From: G963675935 sp963719005
GTDB lineage: Bacteria; Planctomycetota; Planctomycetia; Pirellulales; Thermoguttaceae
NCBI GenBank assembly: GCA_963719005.1
Contig: CAVRAR010000014.1
Span: 186,001-250,000, forward strand
Direction of reading: 5' to 3'
Length of the DNA stretch: 64,000 nucleotides
In this document: positions 43,665 to 51,693 of the stretch, in pieces
Numbering within the stretch: position 1 is the stretch's first letter
Layout: the number at the start of each line of letters is the position of its first letter
The notes under the pieces: model-generated
The model's input: only the letters and a program-made list of their open reading frames with translations
What the model was told of the DNA's origin: nothing
Databases searched by the model: none
Made by a program: the position numbers and the translations under genes

Positions 43665-45097
43665 ATGCCCGACAATCCTAATCAATACGACAATCCGCTG
43701 ATTTCCCGCTACGCCTCGCCCGAGATGAGCTTGCTGTGGAGTCCGCAGCGGAAGTTCAGCACATGGCGGCGGCTTTGGGTCGCACTGGCCGAGGCCGAGG
43801 CGGAACTGGGATTGGCGATTACGCGACAACAGATCGAACAACTTCGGGCGCACGTCGACGACATCGACTTCGAGGCCGCGGACCGTTACGAGCGAAAGCT
43901 GCGGCACGACGTGATGGCCCACGTCCATGCTTACGGCGACCTCTGTCCCGACGCCCGGCCGATCATCCACTTGGGTGCCACAAGCTGCTACGTGACCGAC
44001 AACACCGACCTGCTGCTGCTGCGCGAGGGCTTGCAGATGGTCGCCCGCCGGGCGGCGGCCGTGATCGACTCGCTGGCCACCTTCGCCGCGAAATACCGCG
44101 ACCTGCCGTGCCTCGCCTTCACCCATCTCCAGCCCGCCCAGCCGACGACCGTCGGCAAGCGGGCGTGTCTTTGGGCGTACGATTTCGCGATGGATCTGGC
44201 CGAGATCGAACACCGCATCGCCAGCCTCAAGGCCCTGGGCAACAAGGGCACGACCGGCACGCAGGCGAGCTTCTTGGAGCTTTTCCACGGCGACCACGCG
44301 AAGGTGCGGAAGCTGGAGGAGTTGATCTGCCGCAAGATCGGTTTCGACGCCGCCTACGCCGTCAGCGGGCAAACCTATTCGCGGAAAATCGATTCGTACG
44401 TCCTCGGCAATCTCTCCGGCGTCGGCCAGAGCGCCACAAGATGGCGACCGATCTGCGGCTGCTGGCCAATCGCAAGGAAGTGGAGGAGCCGTTTGAGAAG
44501 GATCAAATCGGCTCGTCGGCGATGGCCTACAAGCGGAACCCGATGCGAAGCGAGCGGATTTGCTCGCTGGCCCGATTCGTCACGAGCCTCGAATTGAGCG
44601 CCGCGCAAACCGCGTCGGTGCAGTGGCTCGAACGCACCTTGGACGACAGCGCCAATCGACGTTTGACGCTGCCGCAGGCGTTTCTGGCGACCGACGCCGT
44701 GCTGATCCTCTGCCAAAACGTCGCCTCGGGTCTGGTCGTCTATCCGAAGGTGATTGCCGCCCATCTCCAAGCCGAATTGCCCTTCATGGCCACCGAAAAC
44801 ATCCTAATGACCGCCGTAGCCGCCGGCGGCGATCGCCAAGACCTGCACGAGCGCATCCGCCGCCACAGCCAAGCCGCCTCGGCAGTCGTGAAAGAGCAAG
44901 GCGGCCGGAACGATCTCATGGATCGCCTAGCCGCCGATTCAGCATTCGCCAAGGTCGATCTCGCCGCCGCGACCGAGCCCATGCAATTCGTCGGCCGCGC
45001 CCCGCAGCAGGTCGATGAGTTCTTGGCCGAAGTCGTTGCGCCGATTCGCGCGAAATACGCGGGCCAGGGGCGGAGTGAAGCGGAAGTTCACGTATAG
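43665..45097 (+). CDS. purB: Adenylosuccinate lyase, one frameshift
   Basis: The enzyme acts twice in purine synthesis (SAICAR and adenylosuccinate cleavage). It starts 'MPDNPNQYDNPLISRYASPE', with 'HDVMAHVHAYGDLCPDARPI', 'HLGATSCYVTDNTD' and 'THLQPAQPTTVGKRACLWAY' in the first frame. After 'NLSGVGQSA' the frame is lost at about 44433-44436. It resumes with 'HKMATDLRLLANRKEVEEPF' and the superfamily signature GSSAMAYKRNPMRSE. One missing C restores about 478 residues, a normal length. As the gene is needed for purine synthesis, a sequencing error is more likely than loss. Confidence 0.9.
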
Positions 45098-45419
45098 AGA
45101 GAACGCTTTTACGAAAAACAGTTCTGCCCCCTTTCTTGCCCCTTCTCTGATAACATCTTTCGAGCTCGAGGGATTCTTGACATTGTCTTGGTTCAGCGTG
45201 AAATGGAAACTTCGATTGGCTTGCTAGGATCGTCCGGGTGTTGAAGTTGGTTGGTAGTGCTTGGATTTTTCGCTTTGGTGTTGTAAGCGAGGGAGGTGGG
45301 CGGCAGCAGAACCACCGCCCGGACCTCGCTCACAACCCCTGGGGCGGCGCTCGGGTCGGTTCCCACCGGAGCCCTATCCTCCGCCCAGGTCGTCTCTCAT
45401 CGTAACGTCCTTCCTTCGA

Positions 45420-46355
45420 TCAGGCAACCGTCCGCAAACGGGCCGCCTCTCGCTGCTCCTTTCTACGCTCGCGGGCCTCCGTCAGTTTGCGATCGCGGGC
45501 TGCGAAGATCTCCGCCTCACGGCCCGCCAATTTGTCCGCCGGCGCCACATAGCCAATCGCGCTGTGCAATCGCACCTCGTTGTAGTGCTCCACGTAACGA
45601 GCCACAATGCGGATGGCATCCTCCAGCGAGATCGGCGTGCCCGGCCGCAGGCACTCGCCCTTGATGCTCCCGTGGAATCGCTCCAGTTTGCCGTTGCTCT
45701 GTGGATAGTACGGGCTGGTGCGCACGTGCGTCATCCCACAGATGCGGATGAACTCCTTGAAGTCTTTCGCCAAGAACTGCGAGCCGTTGTCGCTGATGAT
45801 CCGCGGCGTCTCCTTGGGGAACTTCTCCCGCGCGCGTTGCAGGATCGTCAGTTCATCTTGCTCGGTCATCGAGCGGCGAATCTCCCAATGCACGGTGTAG
45901 CGGCTGTAGCCGTCGAGGATCGTCGTCAGGTAGTAAAACGTGCCGTGGATGTTGAGGTAGCTGATGTCGATATGCCAGTGTTCATGGGGTTTTTGCGGCT
46001 GTTGGAAGCCCGTGCCTTTCTTCGACGGCTTGTTCGTCGAGCGCCCGATGCGGCCCGCCGCCTTCAATACGCGATAGACGCTGCTGGGACTGACGGCCAC
46101 CACGTCGCGGTCGAGCATCATGAACGCCAAACGCCGGTAGCCTTCCAGTGGATACTCGAAGGAGAAGCGGATGATGGCCTGCTTCTCCCAATCTTCGAGC
46201 CACCAGTCGCGCGGCACCCAGCCGTTGTGTTCGTTCCGCTTGCCGTAGCGATCCTTCCAGTCGTGGAACTTGCTCTGGCCAATGCCCAGCCAAGCCACGA
46301 ACTTTCTGGCGGGAATCTCCGTGCGCTCGTTCCAACGGCGCACGTAATCGACCAC
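45420..46355 (-). CDS. IS3-family transposase, catalytic part (OrfB)
   Basis: 311 residues from the GTG at 46355. The rve integrase core carries the DDE triad in 'HWHIDISYLNIHG' (Asp), 'IISDNGSQFLAKDF' (Asp) and 'NGKLERFHGSIKGE' (Glu). An HTH region precedes ('RRLAFMMLDRDVVAVSPSSV'). The frame is open upstream to the A7 run in OrfA, so it is probably made as an OrfAB fusion by -1 frameshifting. The C-terminus is basic. Confidence 0.93.
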   Translation of the reverse strand: MVDYVRRWNERTEIPARKFVAWLGIGQSKFHDWKDRYGKRNEHNGWVPRDWWLEDWEKQAIIRFSFEYPLEGYRRLAFMMLDRDVVAVSPSSVYRVLKAAGRIGRSTNKPSKKGTGFQQPQKPHEHWHIDISYLNIHGTFYYLTTILDGYSRYTVHWEIRRSMTEQDELTILQRAREKFPKETPRIISDNGSQFLAKDFKEFIRICGMTHVRTSPYYPQSNGKLERFHGSIKGECLRPGTPISLEDAIRIVARYVEHYNEVRLHSAIGYVAPADKLAGREAEIFAARDRKLTEARERRKEQREAARLRTVA

Positions 46356-46390
46356 TTCATCGCGAGTGTCGTGGGGAACCCAACGTCCGT

Positions 46391-46708
46391 TTAGAGTTCC
46401 CCATTCTCTTTTTTTGCGCGGACGTTCTCCTCCATCAGTTCGGAGATGACCTCGTTCTTCTGAACGAGCTTGGCCCGCAGTCGGGCGACTTCCTCCTCCT
46501 GGGCGGAAAGCCTCCTGGCCTCGCGTTTGGCGACCGGGTGAAAGGCGGCCGGCGCGTTGTCGAACAGGATTTTCTGCCAGGCGTAGATTTGGTTCGGCTT
46601 GATGCCGTACTCGTCGCAGAGGTCCGAGATGGGCACTTTATCGACCAGATACCTCTTGAGAATGGCAGCCTTCTGGTCCGTGCCGAAATGTCGTCGTTGT
46701 CCACTCAT
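46391..46708 (-). CDS. IS3-family transposase, HTH part (OrfA)
   Basis: 105 residues with an HTH of the transposase_8 type ('DQKAAILKRYLVDKVPISDL', 'CDEYGIKPNQIYAWQKILFD') and a leucine-zipper-like helix ('EEEVARLRAKLVQKNEVISE'). It binds the element ends. The end contains the slippery run. Confidence 0.92.
   Translation of the reverse strand: MSGQRRHFGTDQKAAILKRYLVDKVPISDLCDEYGIKPNQIYAWQKILFDNAPAAFHPVAKREARRLSAQEEEVARLRAKLVQKNEVISELMEENVRAKKENGEL
46409..46415 (-). promoter_or_regulatory. Slippery A7 for programmed -1 frameshift in the IS
   Basis: On the minus strand GCA-AAA-AAA-GAG near the OrfA end allows a -1 slip, after which the frame runs without a stop into OrfB (AGA-GAA-TGG). This is the known IS3 mechanism. 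Confidence 0.7.
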
Positions 46709-46911
46709 GAAATTCTCCTCGTCTGGGGGAAGATTCTAACCCAGGCGACCGAGAATTTCCATTTCCAATTGGTTCAAGACAGTTCCTGCGTACCCTCCCC
46801 ATGCTCGCTGTCAATTGTACAATGAATGCGCAACCGTTAGTAGGATCATAGAGGTGGCGTCATGGGGGCGAGGCAGGACTTCTTGGCAACACGATGACTG
46901 CTCCGAAGGAG

Positions 46912-47085
46912 CATGGTTCGCCCAGCCCAGGGCAACCCCCTGGGGAAGAATTGGCGCAGAGAACAGCATTGTCGGCCCAAAGGGCCAACGGTTCACCGAA
47001 CGCTTGGCCCGTTGGGCCGACGCGCGGACACAACGGTCGCCACTCTCCCCAGGGCGTTGCCCTGGGCTGGGCTGCCACGCCCCTA
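46912..47085. repeat. Long inverted repeat GCCCAGCCCAGGGCAACCCCC
   Basis: Arms of about 25 bp around GCCCAGCCCAGGGCAACC and GTTGCCCTGGGCTGGGC enclose about 115 bp. The gap 46782-47189 contains nothing else that I can support. Confidence 0.7.
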
Positions 47086-47189
47086 CGGGGCGAGAAGCGT
47101 TTTCATCGAGCGAACGAAGGAGAGGCCCTGCTTTGTTTGCGTGAAAAAGGCTAAGAACCAGCAACACAGGCTGAGAAGGAGAAACCGAA

Positions 47190-48029
47190 ATGGCTGAAGC
47201 ACCTTCGTATCCGCCGCCGTTGGATCGGCTGTTTACGTTTGGCGATCCCAGATTCGGTCCAGGAAAGGGAATGCCAGACTACGTGGCCGAATTGGGGCTG
47301 ACCGAGCAGCACATTCCCGCGCTGATCGAGATTGCCCGGCTGTGGGAAGAGGAGAAGGACGAGGCGTTTGAGTGGCCTGCCGGGGCGGCCTCGATCCATG
47401 CCTGGCGGGCGCTGGGGCAATTGCGGGCGATCGAGGCCGTCGAGCCGCTGCTGAGTATGCAAAACCGATTCGACGAAATGGACGACGATTGGTATCTGAA
47501 GGAGTTTCCCGAAGTCTTCGCCAATATCGGTCCACCGGCCATTCCGGCGTTGACGGCCTATCTGGCCGACACGTTGAACCGCGAATACCCGCGAGTCGTG
47601 GCGGCCAATGGGCTTGCTCACATTGCCCAACGGCATCCTGAATCGCGCGACGAAGTCGTAAAGACACTCATCAACCAGCTTTCTCGCCACGAAAGCGAGT
47701 ACAGCTTAAACGGTCTCATCGTTTGTGATTTTCTCGACTTGGAGGCGACGGAGGCGGCCGAGGCGATTGAGCGGGCGTTCGCAGCCGGGGTGATCGACGA
47801 GACGATTTGCGGTGATTGGGGCGACGTCCGCGAAGAGTTGGGCGTTCCGGGGCTCGGGATTGCCCCCGACAACCCTCCAAGGCCGCATTTCGACCGCTTC
47901 CCGAGTTTCAGCGATTCACCGCTACGCTTCGGAGTTGACCGCGATCATCAACGGAAAGCCGAAAAACAGGCCAAGGCAAAACGGAAGCTACAAAAGAAGG
48001 CCCGCAAGCGGAATCGAAAACGGCGATAG
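47190..48029 (+). CDS. DUF1186 / HEAT-like repeat protein
   Basis: A 279-residue protein. Helical repeats run through about 40-180 ('WRALGQLRAIEAVEPLLSMQ', 'PAIPALTAYLADTLNREYPR', 'LAHIAQRHPESRDEVVKTLI'), similar to DUF1186. The C-terminal 45 residues are very basic (KRKLQKKARKRNRKRR), suggesting nucleic acid or ribosome contact. The function is unknown. It is followed by a palindrome. Confidence 0.75.
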   Translation: MAEAPSYPPPLDRLFTFGDPRFGPGKGMPDYVAELGLTEQHIPALIEIARLWEEEKDEAFEWPAGAASIHAWRALGQLRAIEAVEPLLSMQNRFDEMDDDWYLKEFPEVFANIGPPAIPALTAYLADTLNREYPRVVAANGLAHIAQRHPESRDEVVKTLINQLSRHESEYSLNGLIVCDFLDLEATEAAEAIERAFAAGVIDETICGDWGDVREELGVPGLGIAPDNPPRPHFDRFPSFSDSPLRFGVDRDHQRKAEKQAKAKRKLQKKARKRNRKRR

Positions 48030-48042
48030 GAGAAAACGAAAC

Positions 48043-48087
48043 GGGGACAGGTCCAATTACAGGGGGGGCGTAATCGAACCTGTCCCC
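48043..48087. repeat. Short palindrome, family A-like
   Basis: GGGGACAGGTCCAATTA and AATCGAACCTGTCCCC form the same arm type as the 79-bp element, with a different and shorter loop. Confidence 0.75.
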
Positions 48088-48109
48088 ATTAGTTCGTCAT
48101 TTCCGCCGC

Positions 48110-48340
48110 TCAGGCAGACCTGTCGGCGATGTCACCAACAATCTGCGTGACACTCTCGTGGTCGAACCAGACGGGGATGCCGCCTGGCTTCAGGTAGACA
48201 GCCACGCCGTCGCGGACCACCATCGCCGTCGGATGATCGACCTCGAATTGATGACCGCCGGCGAGTTCAACCGTGAAGGGATGGAATTTCTCCCGTCCCA
48301 TCAGCGCGACAAGCAATTGGTCGAAATGCTCGCTAGTCAT
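48110..48340 (-). CDS. Small conserved hypothetical protein
   Basis: 76 residues, beginning 'MTSEHFDQLLVALMGREKFH', then 'PFTVELAGGHQFEVDHPTAM', a pattern seen in small planctomycete proteins with an 'RPF.PF.L...G..Y.V.HP' theme. The function is unknown. It is 11 bp downstream of the FlgM-like gene and probably co-transcribed. Confidence 0.65.
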   Translation of the reverse strand: MTSEHFDQLLVALMGREKFHPFTVELAGGHQFEVDHPTAMVVRDGVAVYLKPGGIPVWFDHESVTQIVGDIADRSA

Positions 48341-48351
48341 GTCGGCAACCT

Positions 48352-48629
48352 TTACCCGATCTCATCGAGCAGCCGCTCGATCGCGGCGTTGAGGCGATCG
48401 CTGGTTTCGTAAGTGCCTTCGGCGATCTGGAGGCGAACCGCTTCGACCGGTCTTCCCGGATGTCGGGCATTTGCTGAATCTGCTCGGCGAAACGGGCGGC
48501 TTCGGAAATGTCGACCTCGTCGGCAATCTGTGGCGCCTCGGATCGGGCCGTGGGCTGCGACGGACGCACCGCGTGCGGAGCGCCGATGGGCTGTGAACCG
48601 TGCAACTGGCTAGGACCGTAGATGTGCAT
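48352..48629 (-). CDS. FlgM-like anti-sigma-28 family protein, frameshifted
   Basis: Starts 'MHIYGPSQLHGSQPIGAPHA' and continues 'ADEVDISEAARFAEQIQQMP'. After 'DIREDR' the frame is lost; the other frame continues 'VEAVRLQIAEGTYETSDRLN' to 'AIERLLDEIG'. One missing G in the CCGG at about 48447-48450 restores a 92-residue FlgM-family protein of the planctomycete type. FlgM binds the flagellar sigma factor, but no flagellar gene is nearby, so the partner here is unknown. Confidence 0.7.
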
Positions 48630-49331
48630 TGCTTCTTCTCCTTGAAGACAAGTTGGCAGTCGTCTCATCGGCCGCTGTCGAGCCGCGGATTAAGCCAATT
48701 GTCCAGCATCCTGCTGGTAGTGAAAACGTGTCCCCAAATGCTAGTAACATATATGACGGCGAGATTTCTTGCCCAATGATGTCCCACGGAATCGTCGGTG
48801 CGTTTCGTCAACGTCCTGTCGCACACAATCGCGCCAGTCGCCGCGCGACGAAACCGGACGTGCCGCTCGAAACTCCTCCACTAGTTCTATGTGCCGTAAG
48901 GGGGCTGGCGGATATTCCTATTATGCACCGCCGCGCCGCCGCGGCCAAGCGGAGTTTCGCTCGACCACTTCTCACTATACGGCCTCTCGCCGCCCCCGGT
49001 TCACAGCGGACAATCAGCGACGGGAGTCGCCTCCTACAACTGAAGGGGACGGAGGAGATTGCCGGGGAACACGCTCGGTTTTTGTGGGCTTGTTGGCGCC
49101 AATCTCCTCCGTCCCCCTCTGAAATTGACAGGGGATGTTTCGGGCGGGATTATAGGCGGCTTTCGGAGACTGGACAAGGTCGATCCGACGCTGTCCCCGC
49201 TAGAGAGGGCTTCGTGGATTACCCCGGAACCTTCGACATATCCGCGGGTTTACTACCTGTGTAGGATTAGGGCGGCGAGTCGAATGTCCTGTTTTTTTCA
49301 ATTTTTGTTGCCAACTTCTAGGAGAGACGCA
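48630..49331. other. Intergenic region with a family B palindrome
   Basis: A gap of about 700 bp. It holds a half-element GACGGGAGTCGCCTCCTACAAC (about 49019-49040; compare 59805-59936) and a family B palindrome at 49045-49116 (GGGGACGGAGGAGATTGCC / CCAATCTCCTCCGTCCCC). Open frames here show no family similarity. Confidence 0.65.
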
Positions 49332-50783
49332 ATGCGAAGGATGATTGCAGCTTTGGTGATGGCGACCTTGGCGGTCGTCGCGCTGCCACGCTATGCGGGG
49401 GCAGATGATGGAAAGCGGCCCGACGGGCCTAATCCGGAGAGAATGTTCAACCGCCTCGATGCCAACCACGACGGCGTCATTACGCCCAACGAAGTTCCGG
49501 CGGGCATGCCCGAACATATGAGGCACTTGCTTCTTCAAACCATTGAGAAGCACGGCGGCAAGCTGACGAAGCGGCAGTTGATCGAGGCCGTCGCTGCTCG
49601 GCGCGGCGGCCCGGGGCCGGAAGGCCATCGCCCGGGGCCGATGGGGCATGGACCGCAGCAGATGGCGGCTCCGTTCGCTTCTCCGAAGGGCCCCGTTGCT
49701 TGGCCGAAGGTTGCTTGCCCAGCGCCGAAGGGCGCGTGTCCACTGGCGAAGGGTCCTTGCCCAATGGCGAAGGCCCCTGGCCCGCGGCCCGATGGTCACG
49801 CGGCCGTCAATACGAGTGAAAGGGGCACGCTGGTCGTCAACGGCACACTGATTATCAACGGCGGGACCGTAATCATCAACAGCGGCACGCTGATCGTCGG
49901 CGGTCAGGCCGGAGCACTGAAGGGGCCGGCCCTGCCAGGTCGCCCCATCGCCAGGCCGATGGGCGCGGTCGCGACGCCCCCCACGCTCAACGCCAGGGTG
50001 TTATTCAGCCGCTTGGATACGAACAAAGACGGAAAACTGAGTTTCGACGAGTTCGCCGTCGGCGTGCGCCACCTGCAGCGGTTTTTGGCGACGAGAATGA
50101 GTGAAATGAAGAGGCCGCTATCGGACGGAATGCGGGCTCTTCGCGAGAAGTGGGGTCAATTTCGAGGCCAATCCGGCCACCCCGGCATGGGACCGATGGG
50201 CCAACATCGCGGCATGGGACCAATGGGCCAACAGTTCGGCATGGGACCAATGGGCCAACAGTTCGGCATGGGACCGATGGGCCAGCATCCCGGCATGGGA
50301 CCAATGATGGGCCAACCGTTCGGCATGGGGCCAATGGGCCAGCATCCCGGCATGGGGCCGATGGGCCAGCATCCGGGCATGGGACCGATGGGGATGATGA
50401 TGGGATCGTTCGGCGGCCAGCAGGGGCCTCCTGACGGCAAAATGCACGTCCGCGTCTTCAAGGATGCTGAAGGCGGAACGCGCGTGCTCGTCTCGAAAGT
50501 ATCCGATGGCGAGAAGCACGGGGTGAAGAAGCCCGGGCCTGTGGCATGCAGCAAGTGCGGGGCGAAGACTCCTGAGGCGTGCACGTGTGGGAAGAAGCAC
50601 GAGGCGAAGAAGTGCGAGGCGAAGAAGTGCGCGGCCGAGAAGCCGACTGCCGGTTATCGATCGATCGAGGCCCGGCTCACCGCGCTGGAAACGCAGCAGG
50701 CGGAAATCCTGAAACTGTTGCGGTCGGTGAGCAAGCCTGACCACCAGAGGGGTGGAAGAGGGCCCCATCACGGAGAGCACTAA
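49332..50783 (+). CDS. Secreted EF-hand protein with GMGPMGQ repeats
   Basis: A 483-residue protein with signal peptide 1-24 (MRRMIAALVMATLAVVALPR...). EF-hand 1 is 'RLDANHDGVITPNEV' (about 36-50), EF-hand 2 'RLDTNKDGKLSFDEF' (about 228-242). Between them lie Pro/Lys-rich repeats (AKGPCPMAK) and a short strand repeat 'VNGTLIINGGTVIINSGTLI'. Residues of about 285-356 are eight or more copies of GMGPMGQHP. A Cys-rich segment follows (CSKCGAKTPEACTCGKKHEA), then a coiled coil ('RLTALETQQAEILKLLRSV'). A calcium-binding surface or matrix protein is inferred. GGAGAG lies before the ATG. Confidence 0.8.
   Translation: MRRMIAALVMATLAVVALPRYAGADDGKRPDGPNPERMFNRLDANHDGVITPNEVPAGMPEHMRHLLLQTIEKHGGKLTKRQLIEAVAARRGGPGPEGHRPGPMGHGPQQMAAPFASPKGPVAWPKVACPAPKGACPLAKGPCPMAKAPGPRPDGHAAVNTSERGTLVVNGTLIINGGTVIINSGTLIVGGQAGALKGPALPGRPIARPMGAVATPPTLNARVLFSRLDTNKDGKLSFDEFAVGVRHLQRFLATRMSEMKRPLSDGMRALREKWGQFRGQSGHPGMGPMGQHRGMGPMGQQFGMGPMGQQFGMGPMGQHPGMGPMMGQPFGMGPMGQHPGMGPMGQHPGMGPMGMMMGSFGGQQGPPDGKMHVRVFKDAEGGTRVLVSKVSDGEKHGVKKPGPVACSKCGAKTPEACTCGKKHEAKKCEAKKCAAEKPTAGYRSIEARLTALETQQAEILKLLRSVSKPDHQRGGRGPHHGEH
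50185..50400 (+). repeat. 27-bp coding tandem repeats
   Basis: Units of GGCATGGGACCGATGGGCCA plus seven bases, about eight copies, encode GMGPMGQ[HQP][PRF]. Unit differences are mostly synonymous or at two positions, and one unit carries an extra Met codon. Confidence 0.85.
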
Positions 50784-50926
50784 CATCGAATCGGATTGGC
50801 GCGAAACCTTCCGCAACGCCGTTGCTTCGTAGCCAATCCGCTAACAGATCGCCCGGTGAGAGAAGGATTCTCTTGCCGGGCGGTTCCTTGCGCAATGCCG
50901 GCGTAGCCAGCCATTTCTCGCCGCCG

Positions 50927-51003
50927 TGTGCCACTGCTTGGAACAAGCAGTGCCGGAGCAGCAGGTTATGGCCCCGCACTGCTTCTGCGAAGCAGTGGCA
51001 CAC
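50927..51003. repeat. Palindrome, family Q, intergenic copy
   Basis: GTGTGCCACTGCTTGGAACA... and ...CTGCGAAGCAGTGGCACAC enclose a 19-bp loop. It is related to the in-gene copy at 12456-12532. Confidence 0.82.
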
Positions 51004-51370
51004 CGTTGGTCGATCTCCCCGCACGGTGAAATGCCGGCAAAGTTCCCCGAACCGCGCGGGACGGTCCTCCGTAGTAGGAAGTGAAGGCGTGAGGATCGGG
51101 CCATGAGCAACAGCAATTTCGTCGCCGGTGACGATGTGTTGATCGGCCACAACCATTGGGACGTGCCTGTGCGCGTCGAGTTGCGGGCGTATCTGCGTTT
51201 TGGCCGACGGATCGATCGTCAGTTGCGACGGTTGGTTCTTTGCTGGGCGCACGCCGCGGCCCCCCAATCCCGCGGAGCGACGATCTCGACAATCGAGACT
51301 CACAAGAAGGAGCGATGAACCGTAGGCTGACGTAGGCCAAAGGGCTTGTCCCCGGCGCGGCAACATAGAC

Positions 51371-51482
51371 GTAGACGAAATGGTTGGACCAGTCCTCCCA
51401 TTGTGGCTCTGTGCTAGAAGAAACCCTTCTCCCAGCATAACCCACGTTATATGTGAGCGACTGGTCCAACCATTTTGTCTAC
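51371..51482. repeat. 112-bp inverted repeat with 24-bp arms
   Basis: GTAGACGAAATGGTTGGACC... (51371-51394) and its complement (51459-51482), with one mismatch, enclose a 64-bp loop. It is unlike the other families. The surrounding gap 50784-51693 has only small frames without similarity. Confidence 0.82.
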
Positions 51483-51545
51483 AACATTACGCCGAGCCCG
51501 ACTGTCTGTGCCGCGCGGGGCAAGTCCAACGGTTTGCGAGCGGAA

Positions 51546-51619
51546 GCGGATGGAGGAGGTTGTCGGAGAGGATTTTCCCTCCCGAGTGTCAACGACTCCC
51601 GACAACCTCCTCCGTCCGC
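51546..51619. repeat. Palindrome, family B
   Basis: GCGGATGGAGGAGGTTGTCG and its complement CGACAACCTCCTCCGTCCGC (with one mismatch) lie 75 bp downstream of the ilvD stop. Confidence 0.82.
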
Positions 51620-51693
51620 CCTCATTTACTTGCCGCGACTGTCGGCCGCGCTCGTCACCACGGCGTGACCCTCGGTCGTGGCTTCGGGGTTCT

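Larger units (their letters stand above)
45184..46781. mobile_element. IS3-family insertion sequence
   Basis: About 1.6 kb with the two overlapping-frame genes of an IS3 element. Proposed ends share TGTCTTG-N9-GAAATGGAAA (45184 inward, and its complement inward from 46781), with terminal TG...CA. No clear target duplication is seen. The element lies downstream of purB, and both genes are intact. Confidence 0.75.

Noticed and set aside
44433..44436. Programmed frameshift in purB
   Set aside because: There is no slippery heptamer or stimulatory structure at the site, and PurB is not known to use frameshifting. A missing base is more likely.
45184..46781. IS3 as source of the small palindromes
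   Set aside because: The IS ends (TGTCTTG...) share no sequence with any palindrome family.
48629..49264. ORFs between the FlgM-like and EF-hand genes
   Set aside because: Composition is unlike the neighbours and the frames cross a palindrome. No recognisable motif.
50185..50400. CRISPR-like regular repeats
   Set aside because: The 27-bp units are contiguous without spacers and lie in the frame of a secreted protein.
51103..51318. 71-codon ORF after the EF-hand gene
   Set aside because: No family similarity and no ribosome binding site. Probably chance.
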